From: JBEULC01 sp045504435
GTDB lineage: Bacteria > Pseudomonadota > Alphaproteobacteria > WRAU01 > Hepatincolaceae
DNA: 64,000 nt
NCBI GenBank assembly: GCA_045504435.1
Contig: JBEULC010000001.1
Location: forward strand, 1 to 64,000
Direction: 5' to 3'
Shown here: positions 17,506-26,319 of the stretch, piece after piece
Layout: each line of letters begins with the position of its first letter
Position numbering within the stretch: the stretch's first letter is position 1
Notes under the pieces: model-generated
Seen by the model: only the letters and a program-made list of their open reading frames with translations
Told to the model about the DNA's origin: nothing
The model's database searches: none
Made by a program: the position numbers and the translations under genes

Positions 17506-18114
17506 TTAATTGTTTGATTGCGGCTTTTTTACCTTAGGAGTTGGATTTTGATCTAATTCTTGCGCCAATTCTTCTACATCTAAATTGATTTTTAAATATC
17601 TATCCTTAAGGTTAACCTCAGGTATAGATTTTTTATTAAAATTAACCATAAAGCTAGATTTATCTAGCTTTATAATTTCTAAAATATCACTTGCACCAAA
17701 ATTATATATTCCTGAAACAAAGCCTATTACTTCATGAGTTTGATTTAAAACTTTAAGCCCTTCTAAATCAACATAATAATAATTTTCTTCTTCTAAATGG
17801 GGTAAATCCCTTTTTGCAATATATAAATCTCTGCCCACTAATTTTTGGGCAGCTTCTAGGGTATCTATATTCTCAAATTTTACCACCATAATATTAGAAG
17901 AGCCATTTGCTTTATGAGGATAAGCGCTTTTTATTTGATAAGAAGCATTTTCATCAAATAGATCATAATCTAAGATATTAAAAATATCCGCAGTAAAGCT
18001 TTTAACTTTAATCTCACCTTTTAATCCTTTGGTAGATAGCACTTTACCCACTAAGACTTTTTCCAATAAATTTTTGTCCAATAAAATCTGGTCTATTTTT
18101 GAGATTTTGTCCAT
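17506..18114 (-). CDS. rimM: Ribosome maturation factor RimM
   Basis: 16S rRNA-processing factor that binds S19 in the 30S head during assembly. The N-terminal RimM domain carries VGKVLSTKGLKGEIKVKSFT; the middle has the DLYIAKRDLPHLEEENYYYVDLEGL-like stretch that opens the PRC-barrel domain. The 202 residues are slightly longer than usual because of the N-terminal and Asn/Pro/Lys-rich C-terminal tails. Between rpsP and trmD, the universal neighbours of rimM. Confidence 0.9.
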   Translation of the reverse strand: MDKISKIDQILLDKNLLEKVLVGKVLSTKGLKGEIKVKSFTADIFNILDYDLFDENASYQIKSAYPHKANGSSNIMVVKFENIDTLEAAQKLVGRDLYIAKRDLPHLEEENYYYVDLEGLKVLNQTHEVIGFVSGIYNFGASDILEIIKLDKSSFMVNFNKKSIPEVNLKDRYLKINLDVEELAQELDQNPTPKVKKPQSNN

Positions 18115-18185
18115 ATGGGTGGCTCTATATTCAAATAATTTATACTAAAGGTAAGCTTAATTACTCATTAAGTATCTATTAACAC

Positions 18186-18545
18186 TTAAGCTTGGGGAGC
18201 AGCCTCAATATTTTTTGCTTCTAAAGCTTTTAATCTTTCTTGAGCTTTAGCTTTTGGTAAAGATTTTTTAGTTTTTACAGTATATGCTTTTTTAGCTACT
18301 AATCCTGCTTTAGCAAAAATATTATGCACCTTATCTGTAGGAATAGCCCCTACTGATAGCCAATGTTTAATTCTTTCTTCTTTTAAGACAATATTTTTAC
18401 CTTCTTCTGAGGGCAACATAGGATTATATTTACCTACAGTCTCAAGATATTTACCATCTCGTGGTGATCTAGAATCAGAGGCCACGATATGATAATAAGG
18501 ATTTTTTCTCGCTCCCCAACGAGCTAAACGCAATTTAACAGCCAT
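18186..18545 (-). CDS. rpsP: 30S ribosomal protein S16
   Basis: Structural 30S protein with the canonical start MAVKLRLARWGARKNPYYHI and a conserved SPRDGKYLETVGKYNP loop. Length 119 exceeds E. coli S16 (82) because of a Lys/Ala-rich C-terminal tail of about 35 residues, common in alphaproteobacteria. First gene of the rpsP-rimM-trmD-rplS run. A 277-bp gap separates it from the upstream ffh. Confidence 0.97.
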   Translation of the reverse strand: MAVKLRLARWGARKNPYYHIVASDSRSPRDGKYLETVGKYNPMLPSEEGKNIVLKEERIKHWLSVGAIPTDKVHNIFAKAGLVAKKAYTVKTKKSLPKAKAQERLKALEAKNIEAAPQA

Positions 18546-18680
18546 TAACCATTACTCCTATTTTTATAATTTGCCAAATTTAATTAGCTTTGTTTAGCTA
18601 ATACAGTTGCATTAGCCTATTAATTTAATTTGCAAACAGTAAGTTTGCTATAATTTCCATAACAATACCTATAGTAACCA

Positions 18681-18713
18681 TATCTATTATAGTAAATTAT
18701 ATTATAGTAGATA
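18681..18713 (-). terminator. A/T stem-loop downstream of ffh
   Basis: TATCTATTATA (18681-18691) pairs with TATAGTAGATA (18703-18713) with one G-U/mismatch position. The stem is entirely A/T-rich and lacks a clear T tract. It lies 110 bp after the ffh stop and before rpsP. It could be a terminator or just a sequence composition effect. Confidence 0.3.
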
Positions 18714-18822
18714 TTATAATAAACCCAACAGATATTTTTAACGACTTTACTGTATCTTAAAAAGTTAATTCTATTACATCTTCTTAGTGCCTACTTTATT
18801 ACTTTTAAAATAATAGTAATAA

Positions 18823-20166
18823 TTAAAAGCTACCACCTAGATTTTTAAGCATATCTTTAAGGCCTTTCATCCCCGTATTACGAAATTTTTTCATCATTTT
18901 AGCAGTATTTTCGTACTGTTTTAATAAGATATTAATATCTTGCAATGTTGTACCTGAGCCTTTAGCTATACGTTTTTTTCTAGAAAAATTAAGAATCTCA
19001 GGTTTTCTTCGTTCTAATTTAGTCATCGAATCAATAATAGCTACGTTCTTTTTAATTATATTATCTTTCAAAACCACATTAGATACTTTATCTTTCAAAG
19101 CTGCCATTCCTGGTATCATAGCCATTGCGCCGCCTATTCCACCCATTTTATCCATTTTTAAAAGCTGCTTTTTAAGATCCACCATAGTAAAAATGCCTTT
19201 TTCTAGGTTTTTTTGCTCTTCTTCATCAAGCTCTTCTTGGATATCTTTAATTTTTTCTACTAAAGATAAAATATCTCCTTGATCCAAGAGCCTATCAACG
19301 ATTTTCTTAGGAGAAAATGCCTCAAGCTTATCAATTTTTTCTCCCGTACCAATAAATTTAATTGGCACTGCAGTTACATATTTAGCTGAGATGATTGCTC
19401 CACCTCTACTATCAGCATCTGCTTTAGATACTATCATACCGCTTAAAGGTACTTTATTAGAAAATGCTTTAGCTACTCCAAAAGATATTTGCCCTACCAT
19501 AGAATCCATTACTAAGAGTACTTCTTTAGGCTTTGCCACCTCGTAAATATGTTGCATTTCGCTCATTAATTCTTCATCAATAGATAATCTACCTGCAGTA
19601 TCTAAAATAACCACATCATAATAATTCTTAGCGGCATATTGTTTTACATCAGATAAAATTAAATCTAAATCTTTTGTGGCATATTCAAAAAAATCTAAAT
19701 TATTAGCTTTAGCCAAAGTAAATAGTTGTTCATAAGCTGCTGCTCTATTTAAATCTAAGCTTACTAAAAGAGCCTTCTTATTTAATGAATTTTTTAAGTA
19801 ATAGGCTAATTTAGCTGCGGTAGTAGTTTTTCCACTACCTTGTAAGCCCACAAGCATTTGATAAGTAATTGGGCTATTAAATAATTTTGCTTCTTCAGGT
19901 GTAGTTGCTAATAGGTCTATTAAATTATCATATAAAGATTTAAAAATCACCGCTTTAGGGGAAATGCTTCTGTAGATTTCTTTTCCTAAGAGGTCTTCTC
20001 TCATTTTAGCTACTAAAATCTTAGTTAGTTCTAAAGCAACATCTGCCTCTAATAAAACTAGCCTAACCTCTTTTAAGATTTCATCTAAATCTTTTTCGGT
20101 AATGGATGGCTTTTTACCTAAAGAGGTAAATACATCTTTAAACCTTGAAGTAATATTTTCAAACAT
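18823..20166 (-). CDS. ffh: Signal recognition particle protein Ffh
   Basis: GTPase that with 4.5S RNA binds signal peptides at the ribosome and docks to FtsY. The NG domain (1-295) has GLQGSGKTTTAAKL near residue 108, LDTAGRLSIDEEL near 190 and SKADADSRGGA near 248, in which Ser replaces the usual Thr of the TKxD box. The M domain (300-447) contains the KMGGIGGAMAMIPGM finger loop and a basic RNA-binding region with SGTTLQD. Its 447 residues are standard. It is the probable upstream gene of the rpsP cluster; the 4.5S RNA gene is not in this window. Confidence 0.97.
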   Translation of the reverse strand: MFENITSRFKDVFTSLGKKPSITEKDLDEILKEVRLVLLEADVALELTKILVAKMREDLLGKEIYRSISPKAVIFKSLYDNLIDLLATTPEEAKLFNSPITYQMLVGLQGSGKTTTAAKLAYYLKNSLNKKALLVSLDLNRAAAYEQLFTLAKANNLDFFEYATKDLDLILSDVKQYAAKNYYDVVILDTAGRLSIDEELMSEMQHIYEVAKPKEVLLVMDSMVGQISFGVAKAFSNKVPLSGMIVSKADADSRGGAIISAKYVTAVPIKFIGTGEKIDKLEAFSPKKIVDRLLDQGDILSLVEKIKDIQEELDEEEQKNLEKGIFTMVDLKKQLLKMDKMGGIGGAMAMIPGMAALKDKVSNVVLKDNIIKKNVAIIDSMTKLERRKPEILNFSRKKRIAKGSGTTLQDINILLKQYENTAKMMKKFRNTGMKGLKDMLKNLGGSF

Positions 20167-20335
20167 TTTGCTCTAGGGGTTTTATGGGATTAAGTATAAA
20201 ATTTTTGTAATCCTTACTATAATATAATATTATTGCTTAAATCCATATATTAATTTTATATCTAGCTTATAACTATTATTATAATGATAAAAAATTCTAA
20301 AAGGTCAAACTAACATGGCAACAATATAGAGATAG

Positions 20336-21382
20336 ATGATGGAGATAGCGTTTATAAAAATGCAGGCCTTAAATAATGATTTTATTATTATTGATAAAAA
20401 GTTTTTTATCAACTTACCTGCAAGCCAAATTAAACAAAACATTATTTTTTTAGCTAACCGCACATCGGGTATTGGTGCTGATCAAATAATTCTTTATGAA
20501 CACTCTTTAAGGCCTTCAAATTTTCCTGAGATTAATATTGAAATTTTTAACCAAGATGGCAGCACAACCAACGCCTGTGGCAATGCTTTTAGATGTTTGG
20601 GATTACATTTTATGATAAGATATAACTCCCAAGGGCTTTATATTAATATTTTTAATAATAATATAAAAAATCAAACTGTTTTTTGCTTTAAAAATACTGC
20701 TAAAATAACTGATAACTTATCCTCTGCTTACCTTTTTAACCATCATATCTCTGTAAATATGGGAATTCCACGTTTTGCAGGTAAAGATATACCTTGCAAA
20801 TTCCCAAATAACATTGCTAAACCTTTTGATCCGCAAAACATATCACTTACAACGTTGTTAAAACATTTACCTTTTTATTTAGACCCTTCCTTAAGGCAAA
20901 ACAATGTTAATGATGCAAAAAGCAGGGAAGATATCACTAAAGAGATTTTAAATTTTGCTAACTATTTTGATAATCCCTATGCTCTTAATATTGGTAATCC
21001 TCATCTAGTCTTTTTTAAAAAAGCCAATTTCAAGGATAGTTCTTTAGATGAAGAGGTGATTTCAAATGAGCGATTGAAAATATTAGGCCCCCAATTAGAA
21101 AATCATAGCTTTTTCCCAGAAAAAGTGAATATAGAATTTGCGCAAGTGATAGCTAATAATACTATTAAGATGAAAGTTTGGGAGCGTGGTGCCGGACATA
21201 CTCTTGCTTGTGGAACTGGGGCCTGTGCTACTTTTATTGCCGCCTTTTATAAAAAATTAATACTTGCAAAATGCCAAATAATTATGGAAGGCGGAAGTTT
21301 AGAGGTTGAATTAGCACCAAATAATTCTATAATCATGACAGGGGAAGCAAATTTTGTCTTTTCTGGAAATATTAGCTTATAA
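20336..21382 (+). CDS. dapF: Diaminopimelate epimerase, divergent
   Basis: Converts LL- to meso-diaminopimelate for peptidoglycan and lysine. Both catalytic cysteines are visible, in TNACGNAFRCLG near residue 80 and LACGTGACATF near residue 305, with the family GNPHLVFF box near residue 222. Two features are odd. The N-terminal motif, normally MHGLGNDF, reads MQALNNDF, and the protein is 348 residues rather than about 270-285 because of insertions near residues 110-130 and 160-215. The residues that act in catalysis are intact, so it is probably functional. The frame starts with two ATGs (20336 and 20339). In many alphaproteobacteria mtaB lies between dapF and ftsY; it is absent here. Confidence 0.88.
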   Translation: MMEIAFIKMQALNNDFIIIDKKFFINLPASQIKQNIIFLANRTSGIGADQIILYEHSLRPSNFPEINIEIFNQDGSTTNACGNAFRCLGLHFMIRYNSQGLYINIFNNNIKNQTVFCFKNTAKITDNLSSAYLFNHHISVNMGIPRFAGKDIPCKFPNNIAKPFDPQNISLTTLLKHLPFYLDPSLRQNNVNDAKSREDITKEILNFANYFDNPYALNIGNPHLVFFKKANFKDSSLDEEVISNERLKILGPQLENHSFFPEKVNIEFAQVIANNTIKMKVWERGAGHTLACGTGACATFIAAFYKKLILAKCQIIMEGGSLEVELAPNNSIIMTGEANFVFSGNISL

Positions 21383-21457
21383 AATATATTATTTATTAGT
21401 AGCTATTTCCCCTTTTATTGCTATTTTGCAATATTTATACCTAACTGGAGGTTAGAA

Positions 21458-22309
21458 TTGTTTAGTTTTTTTAAAAAGAATACTTTAGATCAGCAATTAA
21501 TAGAAGATATCGAAGAAGAGTTAATTAAAGCTGATATAGGTTTAATTACTACCAAAGATATTATGCAAAAATTAAAAAAAGCAAAATTAGATAAAGAAAT
21601 CACAGCTAAGGAGCTTAAAGAATTTATTCAACAACGTTTAGAAGAAAGTTTATACCCATTTTTATCTGAAAAAACTATCAGTTTTACCGTTAAACCCTTT
21701 GTAATACTTATATCAGGAACCAATGGTAGTGGTAAAACTACTACCATTGCTAAATTAACCCATATGTTTAAACAGCAAGGGAAAAAAATATTATTGGCAC
21801 CTTGCGATACTTTCCGCGCTGGAGCCACTGAACAATTACATAAATGGAGTAACGCGTTAGGAGCACATATTTTCCAAGAGCTCAATATAAAAGACCCATC
21901 AGCCATTGCTTATAAAGCCTTTGGGCAAGCAAGAGCAGAAGATTTTGATATTTTAATTATAGATACCGCGGGGCGATTAGATAATAATAATAGTTTAATG
22001 GATGAATTAAAAAAAATTGAAGCAACTATAAAGAAAATTGATCCCTTGGCTCCTCATGAAAGTATTTTAATTGTGGATGGCACAGTAGGAAATACAGGGC
22101 TCCCGCAAGCCCAAGGCTTTGCCAAGGCTATTTCCCTTAGTGGAATTATAATTACTAAGCTTGATTCCCAAGCCAAAGGCGGTTATTTAGTAAATATTAT
22201 TAAAAATTTACAAATCCCTGTTTATTACATAGGAATTGGTGAAACTCGAGAAGACTTAATTCCCTTTAATTTAAAAGATTATATAAAAAACCTACTTATT
22301 GAGTATTAA
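21458..22309 (+). CDS. ftsY: SRP receptor FtsY
   Basis: Membrane-associated GTPase partner of Ffh. It contains only the NG domain and lacks the acidic A domain of E. coli FtsY, giving 283 residues. GTP-binding motifs are GTNGSGKTTTIAKL near residue 83, DTFRAGATEQL near 125, IIDTAGRLDNN near 168 and TKLDSQAKGGYL near 234. Translation starts at TTG (21458), placed 7 nt after a perfect GGAGG ribosome-binding site. It follows dapF by 75 bp. Confidence 0.96.
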   Translation: MFSFFKKNTLDQQLIEDIEEELIKADIGLITTKDIMQKLKKAKLDKEITAKELKEFIQQRLEESLYPFLSEKTISFTVKPFVILISGTNGSGKTTTIAKLTHMFKQQGKKILLAPCDTFRAGATEQLHKWSNALGAHIFQELNIKDPSAIAYKAFGQARAEDFDILIIDTAGRLDNNNSLMDELKKIEATIKKIDPLAPHESILIVDGTVGNTGLPQAQGFAKAISLSGIIITKLDSQAKGGYLVNIIKNLQIPVYYIGIGETREDLIPFNLKDYIKNLLIEY

Positions 22310-22378
22310 TTTCTGAGCCTAAGCTTTATAATAACCTTTGTATTTAAATCTAGATATTTTTTTCAATGGAGATTCAAG

Positions 22379-23155
22379 ATGAAAAAAATTACATTTGCCT
22401 TAGTGTTTTTAATCATTTTTACTGTAAATATCTTAAGTAAAGAGGTCTTAGCTAAAGAAGGTTTTTATATTTCACTTGGTTTAGGAGGAATAACTGCTAA
22501 AAATAGGAACGTAGAGAGAAGCAAGCTCATTATATTATCTTCTTCACTTCCCTCCACTTCTTATGCGACTTCTAAGGATTATAAGCCTGATGGATTAGGA
22601 GCTTCTTATTCTTTAGCGTTGGGCTATAATTTTGGTAGATTTGCTTTGGAGCTTGCAGGAGGTCAAAGCAAAAATGAATTTAAAGAAGTTACCCGTGCTA
22701 CAAATTATTATGATAGTTCTATCAATTTTCCAGATAGTTTAGCTCTATCAACCACTAATTTTATGCTTAATGGCTATTTTAAGATTTTTCACCGTGCTAT
22801 TATTAATCCTTATTTTGGTGCAGGAGTTGGAATGAGCATTATTAAAGATAATGTCCCTGATAAATCAATAGATTACTTTTATAAAGGAGTTGCAGCTTCT
22901 TCAGCCGTAACCGGCGCCTTAAGAGCAGGCATACAGGTCCCATTAGATCCTTCAGGAAGGATTGACTTTATATCAAATGTAACTTTAGCTTTAGAATATA
23001 GTTTTCTTTTTAATTTAGCTCTTAATCAAAATGTGCATCAATGGAGTGATTATCAATATATCCCACAAAATAATAATTTAAAAATAAATTTTAATAATAT
23101 ATTAAATAGCACTACCAATCATGCTATTATCTTTAAGCTTAATTATAATTTCTAA
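22379..23155 (+). CDS. Outer-membrane beta-barrel protein
   Basis: A 258-residue protein with a cleavable signal peptide (about 1-25, ending VLAKEG). It then alternates amphipathic strands: GFYISLGLGGITAK, LALGYNFGRFALELAGG, FMLNGYFKIFHRAIINPYF, GAGVGMSIIKD. It ends in ...KLNYNF, the aromatic C-terminus expected by the BAM insertase. The fold resembles the small 8-stranded OmpA/OmpW-like or rickettsial surface-antigen (Msp/P44-type) barrels; I cannot assign an exact family. It follows ftsY by 69 bp, with a GGAGA site before the ATG. Location in the outer membrane is secure; function is unknown. Confidence 0.75.
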   Translation: MKKITFALVFLIIFTVNILSKEVLAKEGFYISLGLGGITAKNRNVERSKLIILSSSLPSTSYATSKDYKPDGLGASYSLALGYNFGRFALELAGGQSKNEFKEVTRATNYYDSSINFPDSLALSTTNFMLNGYFKIFHRAIINPYFGAGVGMSIIKDNVPDKSIDYFYKGVAASSAVTGALRAGIQVPLDPSGRIDFISNVTLALEYSFLFNLALNQNVHQWSDYQYIPQNNNLKINFNNILNSTTNHAIIFKLNYNF

Positions 23156-23870
23156 TTTAATTAAAATTGGCCTGGGCAGCTAAAAGCCTCAAGGAAATAG
23201 GCTAAATTACTATCTGTTAAACCTCTTAAGGTTAAAGCAAGAATAATTTTTTTAAATCAATGACATGTCCAATAGTGCGTTGAAATGATTAATTTTATAA
23301 GGTTATCTCGTGCTCATTTCCTTACTTGAGCCATATCATATATAAACTAATTTATCACAATTTCCTTATTTAATTACTTATTTGACCTTATTATTTACTA
23401 ATCTAGCTTTTAGAAGATTAGTTGTAATGTATATTTTTGCCTCAGTAATAAGGGTGTATTGAACAAATAATGGAAAGTTTCTGGAGAGATTTAGAAAAAC
23501 AAAAGCCTCATAATTAAAGCATAATAGAAAAAACTAAAAGGCTTAGATTTCATTTTATTTGCCTTACATCTGCAACCTTATTATAAGGGAAAGAAATTTA
23601 TTAGTTTATTATCTTAATCCTATATAACCCTTTGGAATTTTACCAATTTAGCTAATTCTTATAATGATGAAAAGTAGCTAAGACAATAATTTTATTAAGA
23701 TGTACATCAATTACAAACGTAAATGTGCTAGTATTGATATAAATAATATCTTTTATATATCAATACCTCATCAGGCAAACATTTATCTTTAAAATAAAGA
23801 TTGACTTTAATTATCTTCCCCTAAAATACTAGATAATTCAAGGCTTGTAAAATCTAATAATACTATAAAA
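23156..23870. other. 715-bp gene-poor region before tRNA-Leu
   Basis: No credible gene on either strand. A minus-strand frame of 31 codons (23161-23256) reads ILALTLRGLTDSNLAYF, which looks like the end of a former protein, but it is closed by a stop and has no recognisable family. A weak repeat (AAGCCT near 23507, AGGCTT near 23540) could form a hairpin. The rest reads as decayed, A/T-rich sequence. Confidence 0.4.
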
Positions 23871-23956
23871 TGGTGCCCCCAAAGGGATTTGAACCCCCAC
23901 TCCCTTGCGAGAAGTAGATTTTGAGTCTACCGCGTCTACCGTTCCACCATAGGGGC
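23871..23956 (-). tRNA. tRNA-Leu (anticodon CAA)
   Basis: The minus strand folds as a class II tRNA with a long variable arm. Acceptor strands are GCCCCTA and TGGGGGC, the anticodon loop is CTCAAAA with anticodon CAA, the T loop is TTCAAAT, and CCA is encoded at the 3' end. Length with CCA is 86 nt, right for leucine. Confidence 0.93.
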
Positions 23957-24060
23957 CTAGAAAACTTCCTAAAAATACTATCAGTAATAAAATTAGTTTC
24001 TATTTTATTTATTACTTTATTTTTTGATAAATTTCAATAGATATTATAAATACTATAAGA

Positions 24061-25233
24061 TTATCCTCTACTTTTATTTAAGATTTTATATTTAGTTTCC
24101 ATAATTTTAAGGTAAGATTCATTAATTTTATCTATAGAAAGTTCACCTTTTGCTATCGCCTTTTTTATAATTTCCACCGCATCTTTTACAAAGGTTGGAT
24201 TATATTCTCCAATATTATTACCATAAATTAACATATCACTGCCTGCGTTAATTGCTAAAATAAGTGTGTCTTTTAAAGAATAATGTCTAGTAATTGCTCC
24301 CATTTTCAAATCATCAGTAATGATTAATCCTTTAAATCCCAATTTGTTTTTAAGGAGCCCTGTAATAATATTATAAGATAAGCTAGCTGGATATTTATCA
24401 TCCATATGCTTATTAAAAATGTGAGATATCATAATAGGATTATCATAGCCAGAGTTAATAAGAATTTTATAAGGTTCAAGTTCAATATCCTCTTGGTAAG
24501 TATTTGTAACCTCCGTAAAGCCTAAATGACTATCCTCTTTTGAACTACCGTGCCCTGGAAAATGTTTAATTACGGGAATAATTTCTGCATCCTTTTGGGC
24601 CTTAATAAAGATGGCTGCTTTGCTAGCTACCTCTAAAGGGTTAGCAGAAAAGCTACGTTCTAATTTACCAATCACAGGATTTTCAAAATTTACATTAACA
24701 TCCACCACGGGAGCAAACTTTATATCAAAGCCTAAGCTTTTCAGCTCTTTTGCCATACTATATATGCTTTGATATAAATAAGAATTATCATATTGAGCTA
24801 ATTGTTGGTGAGAAGGTAGCCTAAGATTTGAAAAACCATTATTTTTATTTAATTTAGCTACTTTCCCTCCCTCTTGATCTAAAGATATAAGTAGAGAGAT
24901 TGATGATAAGTTTTTAAGCTCCTTAATTAACTTTATAAGTTGATTTGACGAAGTAATATTAGATTCACGAAACTGACTTTTATTAGAAAATAAAATAACT
25001 CCCCCTATCTTATAATCTTGAATATAAGATTTAACTTCCAAGGAGATAATATCTCCAGAAAATCCCACAATCAACATCTGAGCTATTTTTTCTTCTAAAG
25101 GGATTAACGCAGAATTTTCAATATATAAATGGTGAAAATCAGATTTAGATTTAGCAAGTAATGGATTAAATTCATCAATAGCTAACATTACAGTAACGGT
25201 AAATAGCAAATTCATTATATTTCTTATAAACAT
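24061..25233 (-). CDS. nagZ: Glycoside hydrolase family 3 beta-N-acetylhexosaminidase, probably exported
   Basis: Family 3 enzyme that removes N-acetylglucosamine from muropeptides or host glycans. It has LLISLDQEGGKVAKL near residue 114, the NagZ-specific KHFPGHG-x4-DSH motif at 223-235 (His/Asp acid-base pair) and the nucleophile region IITDDLKMGAI near 305. Unlike classical cytoplasmic NagZ (about 340 residues), this 390-residue protein begins with a hydrophobic segment and a 25-30-residue lead (about 1-28) that looks like a signal peptide or membrane anchor. It may therefore act in the periplasm or outside. A strong AAGGA site precedes the ATG. It is next to tRNA-Leu and divergent from the DedA gene. 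Confidence 0.85.
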   Translation of the reverse strand: MFIRNIMNLLFTVTVMLAIDEFNPLLAKSKSDFHHLYIENSALIPLEEKIAQMLIVGFSGDIISLEVKSYIQDYKIGGVILFSNKSQFRESNITSSNQLIKLIKELKNLSSISLLISLDQEGGKVAKLNKNNGFSNLRLPSHQQLAQYDNSYLYQSIYSMAKELKSLGFDIKFAPVVDVNVNFENPVIGKLERSFSANPLEVASKAAIFIKAQKDAEIIPVIKHFPGHGSSKEDSHLGFTEVTNTYQEDIELEPYKILINSGYDNPIMISHIFNKHMDDKYPASLSYNIITGLLKNKLGFKGLIITDDLKMGAITRHYSLKDTLILAINAGSDMLIYGNNIGEYNPTFVKDAVEIIKKAIAKGELSIDKINESYLKIMETKYKILNKSRG

Positions 25234-25340
25234 TAAGCTTCCTTTTAGTTTGCTATTTTAGCAAAAATCCTATCGTTTAGATATAATTTTTGTTACACTT
25301 ATCATTGTAGAGTTATAGATAAATTGGATTAAAAATATTT

Positions 25341-26009
25341 ATGCCAAACAAAAACTTTAAGCAGCCTTTTAATAATATTAATATAAACGCTCAAAATTCA
25401 GGATCTTTAAACTCTATTTTGCAGCGCTTATATAGATGGTTACAAAATTATAGTAATAGTAAATATGCGGTAGTAATCTTATTTTTAGTAGCTTTCAGTG
25501 AAAGCTCGTTTTTTCCTATACCTCCTGATTTATTATTAATTCCTATGGTGTTTGCTATACCAAAAAAAGCTTTTTATTATGCTTTTATAACTAGTTTAGC
25601 TTCAGTTTTAGGGGGAGTATTTGGATATTTTATTGGGTATTTATTTTATCAAGGATTTTTAGAAAGTTTAATTGTAAATTTTGGTTATCAAGAACACTTT
25701 AATTATTTTAAAAATTTTTATAGCCAGTATGGTCTTGCAGCAATTTTTATAGCTGGATTTACACCTATTCCTTATAAAATAGCGACCATAGCCAGCGGAG
25801 TATTTAAAGCAAATTTATTGGGCTTTATAATTATGTCTTTACTTTCAAGGGGATTAAGATTTTTCCTTTTAGCTGGGATTGCGGCCTTATATCAAAAACA
25901 AGGAGCGCAAATTGTTAAAAGGCATTTTAAGATAATTTTTTTACTTATAAGCGTTTTAGTTTTCATAGGTGCTGCTGTTTACTTAATATATAAATTCTAT
26001 TTTTCTTAG
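25341..26009 (+). CDS. DedA/YqaA-type inner-membrane protein
   Basis: A 222-residue multi-pass membrane protein of the SNARE-associated/DedA superfamily, YqaA-like. It has the family pattern FSESSFFPIPPDLLLIP near residue 53, GGVFGYFIGY, then GFTPIPYKIATIASGVF near residue 141, and LSRGLRFF near residue 166. These proteins are linked to membrane integrity and undecaprenyl-phosphate or phospholipid flipping in homologues; the exact substrate here is unknown. No clear ribosome-binding site. Divergent from the nagZ-like gene. Confidence 0.83.
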   Translation: MPNKNFKQPFNNININAQNSGSLNSILQRLYRWLQNYSNSKYAVVILFLVAFSESSFFPIPPDLLLIPMVFAIPKKAFYYAFITSLASVLGGVFGYFIGYLFYQGFLESLIVNFGYQEHFNYFKNFYSQYGLAAIFIAGFTPIPYKIATIASGVFKANLLGFIIMSLLSRGLRFFLLAGIAALYQKQGAQIVKRHFKIIFLLISVLVFIGAAVYLIYKFYFS

Positions 26010-26319
26010 GCCAATTACCTAAATTTCAGATTTAACAAAAATTTTCCTAAATAACCTTTCAGCTTACCTAGCCATTTGCCTAATTATTATAAATCTTTTA
26101 AATTTAATACTTAAAGATTGTAATTTGTTGAAAAAACTGTATTTATTATTATAATAAAATTTAGTAAAGCTTACTCAAATTAAAGTGATTATTAGAATAC
26201 AAATTTTTTAAAAGTACCTAAACTTATAAGTTAAACCAATAAAAAAATATATTTATGTTAAAATTATGTTATTATGTAAGTTATAATATTAAGTATTAAG
26301 GAAAATCGAGGATAAAACT
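26010..26319. other. 310-bp leader of the coiled-coil/DsbB-like gene
   Basis: No open frame of interest. A consensus -10 TATAAT is at 26282-26287, with a 5' leader of about 25-30 nt and a GAGG site before the ATG at 26320; no good -35 match at 17 bp. The rest is A/T-rich spacer. Confidence 0.35.

Noticed and set aside
23161..23256. Short minus-strand frame with ILALTLRGLTDSNLAYF
   Set aside because: Only 31 codons, bounded by a stop, with no recognisable family; not enough to call a gene.
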